64,000 nucleotides of DNA from NCBI RefSeq assembly GCF_003122365.1, contig NZ_CP029254.1:5233501-5297500 (forward strand), given 5' to 3'. The translations under genes were made by a program, and so were the position numbers. The first letter of the stretch is position 1. Each line of letters opens with the position of its first letter. Below, piece after piece: positions 53,511 through 61,692 of the stretch. The DNA is from Streptomyces spongiicola. Its GTDB lineage: Bacteria > Actinomycetota > Actinomycetes > Streptomycetales > Streptomycetaceae. Below the pieces are notes generated by a model. That model had not been told where the DNA came from and ran no database searches. It worked only from the letters and a program-made list of their open reading frames with translations.

Positions 53511-53920
53511 GCCGGCCCGGGTCCCGCGCCGCGCTGCTTGTACAGGCTGATGGAGACCGTGCGGTCCTCCGCCACGGAGGAGTCGACCTTGCCGGCCAGT
53601 GCGGAGAGCACCGTCCAGGCGAAGGTGTCGCGCTCCGGGGCGCGGCCGTCGGTCGTCGGGGCCGAGACCGTGACCTCCAGGGAGTCGTCGACGAGCCGGA
53701 AGACGCAGCTGAGGACGGATCCGGGGACGGCCTGCTGTAGCAAGATCGCACACGCCTCGTCGACCGCGATGCGCAGGTCCTCGATCTCGTCGAGGGTGAA
53801 GTCCAAGCGCGCCGCGAGGCCGGCCGTGGCCGTACGCAGCACGGACAGGTAGGCACCCGCAGCCGGCAGCCGGACTTCCACGAAGTCCTGGGTCCCGGGC
53901 TCGCCTGCGATGTCGGACAC
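53507..53920 (-). CDS. Anti-sigma factor, RsbW-type ATPase (UshX/PrsH like)
   Basis: 137 aa from GTG 53920, five bases after GGAGG. A GHKL-type ATPase: EIEDLRIAVDEACAILLQQA (N box) and a terminal VDSSVAEDRTVSISLYK. It fits the anti-sigma kinase upstream of sigH in S. coelicolor (UshX/PrsH), which binds the sigma factor and is opposed by anti-anti-sigma proteins. The stop overlaps the long sigma-H start. No anti-anti-sigma gene is next to it. Confidence 0.88.
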   Translation of the reverse strand: MSDIAGEPGTQDFVEVRLPAAGAYLSVLRTATAGLAARLDFTLDEIEDLRIAVDEACAILLQQAVPGSVLSCVFRLVDDSLEVTVSAPTTDGRAPERDTFAWTVLSALAGKVDSSVAEDRTVSISLYKQRGAGPGPA

Positions 53921-54162
53921 CCTCACCTCCAAGGTGGCACAAGGTCGATCGAGGCTCCGGGAGGGCGTCCCGGAGTCGAGTGCTGCGCTTCGGTGCGCAG
54001 CCAGTACCTGGACTGGCGACGCTATCGCGATCCATGGTGCCGTGTCGCCGGGGACCCCTACCCGGCGCTGTCACTCATGGTAAGCCCATGGGTACGCACA
54101 GTGGCTAGTGTTCTGCGGCCCTCAATTGCGAGAAGTCGGCGGAGCTTTGACGTACCCGGACG

Positions 54163-54423
54163 TCAGACGATCGAACCGTCCGCGAAGCACCATCGCCAGC
54201 TCTCACCGTGCTCCAGGGTGCGCATCACCGGATGTCCCTCCTGCTCGGCGTGGTGGAAGGCGTGCCGGCCCGGTGACGAGTCGCAGCACCCCACGTACCC
54301 GCACGTCAGGCAGATCCGCAGCTGCACCGGGTGCGTCCCCTCGGCCCGGCACACGAGGCAGGTGTCGCTCAGGCGCCCGGGTTCGGGGCGCGGCAGGTCG
54401 AGAACGTGCGGGCACTCGCTCAT
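54163..54423 (-). CDS. UBP-type zinc finger protein
   Basis: 86 aa. Cys and His residues follow the ZnF-UBP pattern: CPH (Cys4, His6), TCLVC (22, 25), CLTCGYVGCC (38, 41, 46, 47), HAFHHAEQEGH (His54, 57, 58, 64). In eukaryotes this fold binds the ubiquitin C-terminus; the bacterial proteins have no known ligand. The ATG at 54423 is clear. The 240-bp region between it and the anti-sigma gene holds no other gene. Confidence 0.9.
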   Translation of the reverse strand: MSECPHVLDLPRPEPGRLSDTCLVCRAEGTHPVQLRICLTCGYVGCCDSSPGRHAFHHAEQEGHPVMRTLEHGESWRWCFADGSIV

Positions 54424-54462
54424 GATGGCCAGGTTACGACGCGGGCGGCTGAGGAGCGGATC

Positions 54463-56061
54463 ATGGATGCGCTGTCGGTGGTGGCGCTGGTCGCGGCGAG
54501 TGCCGCGGTCGCCGGGATCGCCCGCAGGACGGTGGTGCCCGCGCCGCTGCTCCTCGTCGCGGCCGGTCTGGTCGCCTCGTACCTGCCCGGAGTCCCGGCG
54601 TACACCCTGGACCCGCACATCGTGCTGCCGCTGATCCTGCCGCCGCTGCTGCACATCGCCGCGCTGGACAGCTCGTACCTCGACCTGCGGGCCAACATCC
54701 GCCCCATCGCCCTGCTCTCCGTCGGCTACACCCTCTTCGCGACCCTCGTCGTGGGATGGGCGGCGCACCTGGTGATCCCCGGCCTCCCGCTGACCGCCGC
54801 ACTCGTGCTCGGCGCGGTGGTCGCCCCGCCCGACGCGGTGGCGGCGACCGCGGTCGCCCGCAGGCTCCGCCTGCCCGGCCGGATCACCACGATCCTCCAG
54901 GGCGAGTCCCTGGTGAACGACGCCACCGCCATCACCGCCTACCGGGTGGCCCTGGCGGCCGCGGTCGGCGAGGGCATCACCTGGGGCGAGGGCGTCGGGA
55001 TGTTCCTCGTCGCCGCGGCCGGGGGCGTCGGCGTCGGCCTGGTGCTGATGGTGCCGATCCACTGGCTGCGGACCCGTCTCGGCGAACCCCTGCTCCAGAA
55101 CACCCTGTCCCTGCTGATCCCCTTCGTCGCCTACGCCGCCGCCGAGCACGTGCACGCCTCCGGCGTGCTGGCCGTCGTGGTCGTCGCCCTCTTCCTCGGG
55201 CACCGGTCCTGGCAGGTCGACTTCGCCACCCGGCTCCAGGAGGAGGCGGTCTGGCGGATGGCCGCCTTCGTCCTCGAGTCGGCCGTCTTCGCGCTGATCG
55301 GGCTGCAACTCGCGCCGGTCGTGGGGCAGATCGGCTCGTTCTCGGCCCAGGAGGTCGCCGGGTACGCCGTCCTCGTCTTCGGCGTCGTGGTGGCGTCCCG
55401 CTTCGTGTGGGTCTTCCCCGCCACCTTCGTCCCGCGGATGCTGTCGCGGCGCATCCGGGAGCGCGAGCCCGGTGTGGACTGGCGGGCCCCGGTGATCGTC
55501 GGCTGGGCCGGGATGCGGGGCGTGGTGTCCCTGGCGATCGCGTTCTCCATCCCGGTCCTCACGTCCGCGGGAGAGCCCTTCCCGGCGCGCAACCTGATCC
55601 TGTTCCTCACCTTCACCACGGTGATCGGCACCCTGGTGGTGCAGGGGCTCACCCTGCCCGCGCTGATCCGTGCCCTGAAGCTCCCCGAGCGCGACCCGCT
55701 GAGCGTCACCCTGGCCGAGGCGCAGGCCCAGAGCGAGGCGTCCCGCGCGGCGGAGCGACGGCTGGAGGAACTCGTCGCCGATCCGGCCAACGCCCTCCCG
55801 GGTCCCCTCCTCGACCGGCTGCGCACGGTCCTCGAACACCGCAGGAACTCGCCGTGGGAGAGGCTCGGGGCGGTCAACCCCGTCACGGGCGAGTCCGCCG
55901 ACGGCACCTACCGCCGCCTCACCCGCGAGGTGATCCAGGCCGAGCGCGCGGTGTTCGTGCGGCTCCGCGACGAACGCCGGATCGACGACGAGATGATGCG
56001 GGCGCTGCTGCGGCGGCTGGATCTCGAGGAGGCGGCCGCCTACCGCGAGGCCTCGGGCTGA
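54463..56061 (+). CDS. Na+/H+ antiporter, CPA1 family
   Basis: 532 aa. About 12 transmembrane helices; ALVLGAVVAPPDAVAATAVA and QGESLVNDATAITAY hold the PPDAV and ND ion-site motifs of NhaP/CPA1 antiporters. A C-terminal cytoplasmic helical region of ~110 residues follows (EAQAQSEASRAAERRLEELV). GAGGAG precedes the ATG. It is divergent from the UBP gene, and its 3' end overlaps the PLP gene by 22 bp, tail to tail. Confidence 0.92.
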   Translation: MDALSVVALVAASAAVAGIARRTVVPAPLLLVAAGLVASYLPGVPAYTLDPHIVLPLILPPLLHIAALDSSYLDLRANIRPIALLSVGYTLFATLVVGWAAHLVIPGLPLTAALVLGAVVAPPDAVAATAVARRLRLPGRITTILQGESLVNDATAITAYRVALAAAVGEGITWGEGVGMFLVAAAGGVGVGLVLMVPIHWLRTRLGEPLLQNTLSLLIPFVAYAAAEHVHASGVLAVVVVALFLGHRSWQVDFATRLQEEAVWRMAAFVLESAVFALIGLQLAPVVGQIGSFSAQEVAGYAVLVFGVVVASRFVWVFPATFVPRMLSRRIREREPGVDWRAPVIVGWAGMRGVVSLAIAFSIPVLTSAGEPFPARNLILFLTFTTVIGTLVVQGLTLPALIRALKLPERDPLSVTLAEAQAQSEASRAAERRLEELVADPANALPGPLLDRLRTVLEHRRNSPWERLGAVNPVTGESADGTYRRLTREVIQAERAVFVRLRDERRIDDEMMRALLRRLDLEEAAAYREASG

Positions 56062-57056
56062 GGCCCGCCGGTGATCACCGCCGCCACGGCCGTTTCCGGC
56101 GGGAAGGCGCCCTCGCCGGCGAGGGCGACGAGTCCGTAGAGCATTTTGGCGACATAGAGACGCTCCACGGGCAGCCCGTGGCGTGCCTCGAAGTCCCGCG
56201 CGAAGGCCTCGAGAGCCGGTGGGACGCGGGCGTACCCGCCGAAGTGGAACCGCTCGTCGAGCGACCAGTCGCCGACCTTCGCCCCGAAGGCCTCTCTCTG
56301 GAGGGCGGCCGTCCGCTCGCCCAGGAAGCCGCCCTTGAGCACGGGCACTCCGAGTGCCCGCGCCCCGTCACCGAGTCCGGCGGCGGGTCCGTGCCCCAGT
56401 CCGGCGGCGGGCCCGGCGGCGGGTCCGGCGGCGGGTCCGGCGGCGGGTCCGTCCCCGAGTCCGTAGGCGAGCCCGGCGGCAAGCCCGGCGAGCGTCCCTC
56501 CCGTCCCGCACGCCACGGCGGCCACATCGGCCACGCCCCGCAGCTCGCGGCCCAGCTCCGTACAGCCCCGCACCGCGAGAGCGTTGCTGCCGCCCTCCGG
56601 GACGACCCGGCACCCCTCCGGCGCCCCGCAGCGCTCCAGCAGCTCCGCGAGCACCTCCGGGTCGGACACGCGGCGGTACGTGGCCCGGTCCACGAAGTGC
56701 AGCCGCATCCCGTCGGCGGCACAGGCGGCGAGCGAAGGGTTGAGGGGTCGCGCGGCGAGTTCGTCGCCCCGGACGACACCGATCGTGGGGAAGCCGAGCA
56801 GCCGCCCGGCGGCGGCCGTGGCGCGCAGATGGTGGGAGTACGCGCCGCCGAAGGTGAGCACGGTCCGGCCGGCCGCCGCACGCAGGTTCGGTGCCAGCTT
56901 GCGCCACTTGTTGCCGGGCAGCTCGGGGTGGATGAGGTCGTCCCGCTTGAGCAGCAGCCGCAGCCCGTGCCGCGCGAAGCGCTCGTCCCGCACCTCCTGC
57001 AAGGGGGAGGGCAGCCGGGGCCGGAGTGCACGGTCGAGGTCTACGGGCTGGCTCAC
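56040..57056 (-). CDS. PLP-dependent ACC deaminase / D-cysteine desulfhydrase-like protein
   Basis: 338 aa, GTG start. The PLP lysine is in LPGNKWRKLAPNL (Lys50), and LTFGGAYSHHLRATAAAGRLLG with EGGSNALAVRGCTELG fits the ACCD/DcyD family of fold type II enzymes. ACC deaminase activity needs specific residues I cannot confirm; D-cysteine desulfhydrase is equally possible. Around residues 200-235 an in-frame 12-bp repeat gives AAGPAAGPAAG units, a low-complexity insertion inside the core. Confidence 0.85.
   Translation of the reverse strand: MSQPVDLDRALRPRLPSPLQEVRDERFARHGLRLLLKRDDLIHPELPGNKWRKLAPNLRAAAGRTVLTFGGAYSHHLRATAAAGRLLGFPTIGVVRGDELAARPLNPSLAACAADGMRLHFVDRATYRRVSDPEVLAELLERCGAPEGCRVVPEGGSNALAVRGCTELGRELRGVADVAAVACGTGGTLAGLAAGLAYGLGDGPAAGPAAGPAAGPAAGLGHGPAAGLGDGARALGVPVLKGGFLGERTAALQREAFGAKVGDWSLDERFHFGGYARVPPALEAFARDFEARHGLPVERLYVAKMLYGLVALAGEGAFPPETAVAAVITGGPQPEASR
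56385..56460. repeat. 12-bp in-frame repeat in the PLP enzyme gene
   Basis: Five or six units of gtccggcggcgg/gcccggcggcgg. All are multiples of three bases, so the frame is kept, adding Gly-Pro-Ala-Ala units. Confidence 0.88.
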
Positions 57057-57238
57057 CCGCCCATTGTCGCTTCGCCTTCTCGCCGTCCCGTCACGGCGTC
57101 CGGGGCACTCCCCGGCCCCACAGCTCCTCGGCGTGCTCCGCGAACCGGTCGAACATTCCGCCGTCTCGCCGGCGGCGCGGATGGAGGAGGGGTGAGCCGT
57201 GGCCGGCGAGCGGGGCCGGGTGGGGCGTCACGAGCGCG

Positions 57239-57466
57239 TCATGATCGAACCTGAACAGCCTTGGGCCAGATCACGTCTTCATTCACCTTCAGCGCCCGGC
57301 ACGCGTCGACGCGGTTTCCTGCATGCGGTACGAGTTCGGCGCCGGTCAGCCACCGTTCCACCGTCCTGGGCGCCACACCGATGCGCGTGGCAAGCCTCCG
57401 GGGCGTGAGCTTGGCGTCTTCCACAGCTGATCGTAGAGCGGTGTCCAAGACTTCCCCCGGCGACAT
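57239..57466 (-). CDS. Short XRE-type helix-turn-helix protein
   Basis: 75 aa from ATG 57466 (MSPGEVLDTALRSAVEDA). The HTH reads LTPRRLATRIGVAPRTVERWL, ending ALKVNEDVIWPKAVQVRS. It matches only the N-terminal HTH part of a longer Streptomyces XRE family that carries a ~170-residue second domain. Here a stop follows at once, so it may be a truncated gene or a stand-alone HTH. Its neighbours on both sides are unrelated. Confidence 0.7.
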   Translation of the reverse strand: MSPGEVLDTALRSAVEDAKLTPRRLATRIGVAPRTVERWLTGAELVPHAGNRVDACRALKVNEDVIWPKAVQVRS

Positions 57467-58137
57467 GTGGGCGTTCTTGAACCGTGGTGCGCAACGGTAC
57501 GACTGTCCCTGATTCGGGGAGGGATACGTCCTCCATCCTGGGGCACGGAGCATCACGGCCATCACGGCCATCACGGCCGTCACGAATCCGGACACGACCA
57601 TGGACCCGGCCCCGCATCTCCTGTTCGGCCCGGAGCCTCCGATGCCGGTGGCGGACCGCGACGTGTGCCAGGACACCCCCGGGTCATCCCTTCGACAGGG
57701 GGCAGACAGCCGTACCGGGCCCGGAGGCCAGGCACCCCGTTTCAGGGCCACGAGAAGGGTAACGGGGGAAGGGAGGCAGCCGGGGCCGGATGTGTTCCCC
57801 CCGTCGTTCACCCGGCCGTTGCCCCCGTCGTTCCCCGGCCGTTCTCGCCGCCCCGGCCCGGCCGGGGCCCGGCCGGGTGCCGCCGAGGACCGGTGCGGGG
57901 TGATACCCGCGTCGGCGGGAAGCCTGCTCTGGTGGCTCCCCGCCGCGCTCGCCGCGTTCACACGGTGCTTCTGTCCGAGCGGCGGGGCCCGCTCGCGCGG
58001 GCAGCCCGCCGCCCCGCGTGGCGGGAGCACGGCCCGGCCGTGCTCCCGCCTGCTCGGTGGGGGTGTCGGCCCGGTGAGTCCGCCGGCCGCGACCGCCGGC
58101 ACACCGGCCCGCGCGGGCCGCGCTCGCGGGGCCCCCG
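57467..58137. other. Gap with no recognised gene
   Basis: About 670 bp between the HTH gene and the amidase gene. It has a short atcacggcc repeat (57552-57583) and is otherwise unremarkable GC-rich sequence; open frames on both strands lack start signals and family resemblance. Confidence 0.6.
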
Positions 58138-58728
58138 TCAGGCGAGCCGTTCGGCGATCCGGGCGCGCATGGAACTCATGGTGAATCCCCGTGGGTCGAT
58201 CTTCCCCGGCTGCCACTCCAGGTGCCCGATGACCGAGGGCGCGCCCCACCCGTGGCGCCGGCAGACGGCGGCGGCCGCTCGCTCGATCGCCTCCAGCTGG
58301 ACCCGCGGCCACGGGTCCCTTCCGTCACCGAGGTTCTCGCACTCGAATCCGTAGAAGTGCGGGTTCCCGTCCGTGTTCGCCTCGTCGTCGGGGGGCAGCG
58401 CCGTCTCGGCGATGACGGCGCGCAGGACGTCGTCGTCGCCCGGCCCGGCGTGGTTGGTCCTGCCGTACCCGACGAGGTGGACCCTGCCGTCCTTGGCGAT
58501 GACGCCGTGGCACAGCGGGCCCGGCAGGCCCTGGTAGCCGTCACGGCAGAGGCGCACGGTGTCCGCGGTGCCCGAGGTGGCGGTGTGATGGATCATCACC
58601 CCGTGCACGGGGCCCCAGGGGCCGATGTGGTCGCGGTTGTGGGTGCGCCAGGCACCGACCTGGACGATCGTCAGCCCCTCGCCGAGCAGGGCGTCGAGGA
58701 AGCTGTCCGCGGACATGGGTGGGGCCAT
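58138..58728 (-). CDS. N-acetylmuramoyl-L-alanine amidase (amidase_2 fold)
   Basis: 196 aa from ATG 58728, after AAGGAG. Zinc-site motifs: VMIHHTATSG (His47/48), IGHLEWQPGKIDPRGF (late His and Asp), and FYGFECENLGDG in between. It cuts the bond between muramic acid and the stem peptide. It has no signal peptide or wall-binding domain, so it is endolysin-like; similar genes are common in Streptomyces. It is divergent from the eshA-type gene. Confidence 0.9.
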   Translation of the reverse strand: MAPPMSADSFLDALLGEGLTIVQVGAWRTHNRDHIGPWGPVHGVMIHHTATSGTADTVRLCRDGYQGLPGPLCHGVIAKDGRVHLVGYGRTNHAGPGDDDVLRAVIAETALPPDDEANTDGNPHFYGFECENLGDGRDPWPRVQLEAIERAAAAVCRRHGWGAPSVIGHLEWQPGKIDPRGFTMSSMRARIAERLA

Positions 58729-58958
58729 GGCCGACTCCTTCACGGCTGGATGTGTGGGTATGGAGCTTTTACCCGCAACTCCCCGGCGAGGCGGCCCGTT
58801 CGCACGATGTGCGAGCCGATCCGGCCAGCGCGCCGAAACGCTCGCGCCCGCGCTTCGCACATCATCGTTCAGTCCCACTCATTTGTGTGATGGCGCGTGC
58901 ACGCACCGTGCTGAAAGGCTCTTCGTCGCAGGTCAACCCATGATTACGAAGGAGCCCC

Positions 58959-60392
58959 ATGTCGGTTGGTACGGACGGTCCGCTCGGTGACGAGGTGCGC
59001 GAGAGCGGCCAGGACGCGGCACCGCCGCAGCAGAGTCTGGGTACGGCCGCTGCGCGGAACCTGGCGACCACCACCAAGTCGGCCCCCCAGATGCAGGAGA
59101 TCACCTCACGGTGGCTGCTGCGGATGCTGCCCTGGGTCCAGGTGCAGGGCGGTACCTACCGGCTGAACCGCCGGCTCAGCTACGCGGTCGGCGACGGGCG
59201 CGTCACCTTCGTCCAGACGGGCAGCCAGGTCGAGGTCATCCCGGGGGAGCTCGGCGAACTGCCTCCCCTGCGGGGATACGACGACGAGGCCGTGCTGCGC
59301 GAACTGGCCCAGCGCTGCCGGCAGGTGCGGTTCGCGCCGGGTGACGTGCTGGCGGCGAAGGGCGAGGCGACGGACCGGGTGTTCCTCCTCGCGCACGGCC
59401 GGGTGGAGCAGATCGGCACCGGGCCCTACGGCGACGAGGCCGTGCTCGGCGTCCTCGCCGACGGCTCCTACTTCGGCGAGAGGTCGCTGGTCGACGGCGA
59501 CGCCGTATGGGAGTTCACCGTCCGGGCCGACACGGCCTGCATCGCGCTGGAGCTCACCCGGCAGGACGTGCTGACCCTCGCGGACCGCGCCGAGTCACTC
59601 TCCGGACATCTCCGGTCCGTGGTGTCGGTCCCCCACCAGCGGACCAACAAGTACGGGGAGGCCGCCATCGACCTCTCGGCCGGCCACGTCGGAGAGGCGG
59701 TCGTCCCGCACACGTTCGTCGACTACGAGGCCGCACCGCGCGAGTACGAGCTGAGCGTCGCACAGACCGTGCTGAAGGTGCACAGCCGGGTCGCCGACCT
59801 CTACAACCAGCCGATGAACCAGACCGAGCAGCAGTTGCGGCTGACGGTCGAGGCGCTGCGCGAGCGCCAGGAGGACGAACTCGTCAACAACAAGGACTTC
59901 GGCCTCCTGGCCAACTGCGACTACGGACAGCGGCTCCAGCCGCACGACGGCGTGCCCGGCCCCGACGACATGGACGAGCTGCTCTCCCGCCGGCGCGGCT
60001 CCAGGCTGTTCCTGGCCCATCCGCGGGCCATCGCGGCCTTCGGCAGGGAGTGCAGCAGGCGCGGCGTCTACCCGGACACCGTGGACATCGGGGGCAGCCG
60101 CATCCCCTCCTGGCGCGGTGTGCCGATCTTCCCGTGCAACAAGATCCCGATCTCGAAGGCCCGTACCACCTCGATCATCTGCATGCGTACGGGCGAGGAC
60201 GACCAGGGCGTGATCGGTCTCCACCAGGCCGGCATCCCCGACGAGATCGAGCCCAGCCTCTCCGTCCGCTTCATGGGCATCGACGAGCAGGCCCTCATCT
60301 CCTACCTGGTCACGGCCTACTACTCGGCGGCGGTCCTGGTGCCCGACGCACTGGGCGTGCTGGAGAACGTCGAGGTGAGCCGCTGGCACTGA
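58959..60392 (+). CDS. eshA: EshA-type family 2B encapsulin shell protein with cyclic-nucleotide-binding domain
   Basis: 477 aa, AAGGAG before the ATG. The N-terminus (SLGTAAARNLATTTKSAPQM, EITSRWLLRMLPWVQV) and C-terminal two-fifths (VLKVHSRVADLYNQPMNQTE, DYGQRLQPHDGVPGPDD, PIFPCNKIPISKARTTSI) match the EshA/family 2 encapsulin shell, an HK97 phage-capsid-derived fold. Between them, about residues 110-235, lies a cNMP-binding domain (FAPGDVLAAKGEATDRVFLL, GSYFGERSLVDGD). That insertion defines family 2B. A polyprenyl synthase follows 152 bp later on the same strand and is the likely cargo. EshA is known from S. griseus development studies. Confidence 0.9.
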   Translation: MSVGTDGPLGDEVRESGQDAAPPQQSLGTAAARNLATTTKSAPQMQEITSRWLLRMLPWVQVQGGTYRLNRRLSYAVGDGRVTFVQTGSQVEVIPGELGELPPLRGYDDEAVLRELAQRCRQVRFAPGDVLAAKGEATDRVFLLAHGRVEQIGTGPYGDEAVLGVLADGSYFGERSLVDGDAVWEFTVRADTACIALELTRQDVLTLADRAESLSGHLRSVVSVPHQRTNKYGEAAIDLSAGHVGEAVVPHTFVDYEAAPREYELSVAQTVLKVHSRVADLYNQPMNQTEQQLRLTVEALRERQEDELVNNKDFGLLANCDYGQRLQPHDGVPGPDDMDELLSRRRGSRLFLAHPRAIAAFGRECSRRGVYPDTVDIGGSRIPSWRGVPIFPCNKIPISKARTTSIICMRTGEDDQGVIGLHQAGIPDEIEPSLSVRFMGIDEQALISYLVTAYYSAAVLVPDALGVLENVEVSRWH

Positions 60393-60544
60393 CGCCCGGC
60401 GCCGCCACCGGCGGGGGCGGCACGCCGCCGCTCCCGCCCCGCCCCTGCCGTCAGCCCTGCCAGCCCCGTCACCCCTGCCAGCACCTCCTTCACCCCTGTC
60501 GCCCCTGTCACCCCTGTCACCCCCTTTCAGCAGAGGACGAGACC
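60393..60544. repeat. Gap between encapsulin and cargo genes with 9-bp repeats
   Basis: The second half is a run of cccctgtca/cccctgcca units (60450-60535). In the frame of the next gene it would read as Pro-Cys-His units, without stop but also without a start codon, so I treat it as noncoding. Confidence 0.75.
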
Positions 60545-61594
60545 GTGACCATCACCAGAGCGGACACCGCGGCCACCGACGCACCCGAGGCGGCCCGGCT
60601 CCTGGAACGCACCCGCAGCGCCGTCGACCCCCGGCTGCGGGACACCGTCGGGTCCCTTCCCGCCTCCATACGCCGTGTCGCGATGTACCACTTCGGCTGG
60701 GAGCACGCCGACGGCACTCCCGCCGCCGGGCCGGCCGGCAAGGCGATCAGGCCGGCCCTGGTGCTCGCAGCGGCCCGGGCGCTCGACGGGGACCCGCACC
60801 AGGCGCTGCGCCCGGCCGCGGCCGTGGAACTCGTACACAACTTCACCCTGCTCCACGACGACGTCATCGACGAGGACGCCACCCGCCGGCACCGGCCCAC
60901 CGCCTGGACGGTGTTCGGCACCCCGGACGCCATCGTCGCGGGTGACGCGATGCAGGCCCTGGCGCTGCGGCTGCTCGCCGAGGACCGGCATCCGGCCGCC
61001 GCGGCGGCCTCCGCGCGGCTGGCGGCCTGTGTGATCGAACTCTGCGCGGGCCAGCAGGCGGACTGCGCCTTCGAGCAGCGCGGGCCCGGGGAGGTCTCCC
61101 TCGACGAGTGCATCGCCATGGCCACGGCCAAGACCGGGGCGCTGCTGGGCTGCGCCTGTGCCCTCGGCGCGCTGTACGCGGGGGCGGGCGAGGAGGAGAC
61201 CGCCGCGATGGACGCGTTCGGCAGGGAGGCGGGACTCGCCTTCCAGCTGATCGACGACCTCATCGGCATCTGGGGCGACCCTGACCGCACGGGCAAGCCG
61301 GCGGGCGCCGACCTGGCCGCGCACAAGAAGTCGCTGCCGGTGGTGGCGGCCCTGGGTTCGGGCACCGAGGCGGGGGCGGAACTCGCCGAGCTGTACGCCG
61401 GGCCGATGGGCCCGGGGGCGGTCGCCAGGGCCGCGGACGCGGTGGAGCGCGCCGGGGGCCGGGACTGGGCCCAGCTCCAGGCGGCGGACCGGATGGGCCG
61501 GGCCGTGCAGCAGCTCTCCCGCGCCGTGCCCGACCTCGGGGCGGCGGGGGACCTGCTCGCGCTGGCCGAGTTCGTCACACGCCGGAGCCGCTGA
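60545..61594 (+). CDS. Polyprenyl diphosphate synthase, likely encapsulin cargo
   Basis: 349 aa from GTG 60545 (VTITRADTAATDAPEAARLL). GKAIRP (65-70), first Asp motif DDVID (105-109) and second DDLIG (237-241) are all present, so it should be active. Phe100, five residues before the first motif, points to short products (C15-C20). The first ~20 residues look disordered, shorter than the targeting tails of many family 2 cargo proteins. Family 2B encapsulin loci with polyprenyl transferase cargo are known; here the adjacency to the shell gene supports that role. Confidence 0.9.
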   Translation: MTITRADTAATDAPEAARLLERTRSAVDPRLRDTVGSLPASIRRVAMYHFGWEHADGTPAAGPAGKAIRPALVLAAARALDGDPHQALRPAAAVELVHNFTLLHDDVIDEDATRRHRPTAWTVFGTPDAIVAGDAMQALALRLLAEDRHPAAAAASARLAACVIELCAGQQADCAFEQRGPGEVSLDECIAMATAKTGALLGCACALGALYAGAGEEETAAMDAFGREAGLAFQLIDDLIGIWGDPDRTGKPAGADLAAHKKSLPVVAALGSGTEAGAELAELYAGPMGPGAVARAADAVERAGGRDWAQLQAADRMGRAVQQLSRAVPDLGAAGDLLALAEFVTRRSR

Positions 61595-61692
61595 GCCGGG
61601 ACCGAGCCCGGGTGGGCCGGTGCGTGCGCCGTCCGGGCCGCAAACCTAGGATCGCAGCGGCCAGTTGACGATCGCGGAGAGGCGGCCCGGAC

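Noticed and set aside
53921..54162. Extension of the sigma-H frame beyond the anti-sigma gene (to 54074)
   Set aside because: It is out of frame with, and covers, the real anti-sigma gene; the encoded residues have no family resemblance.
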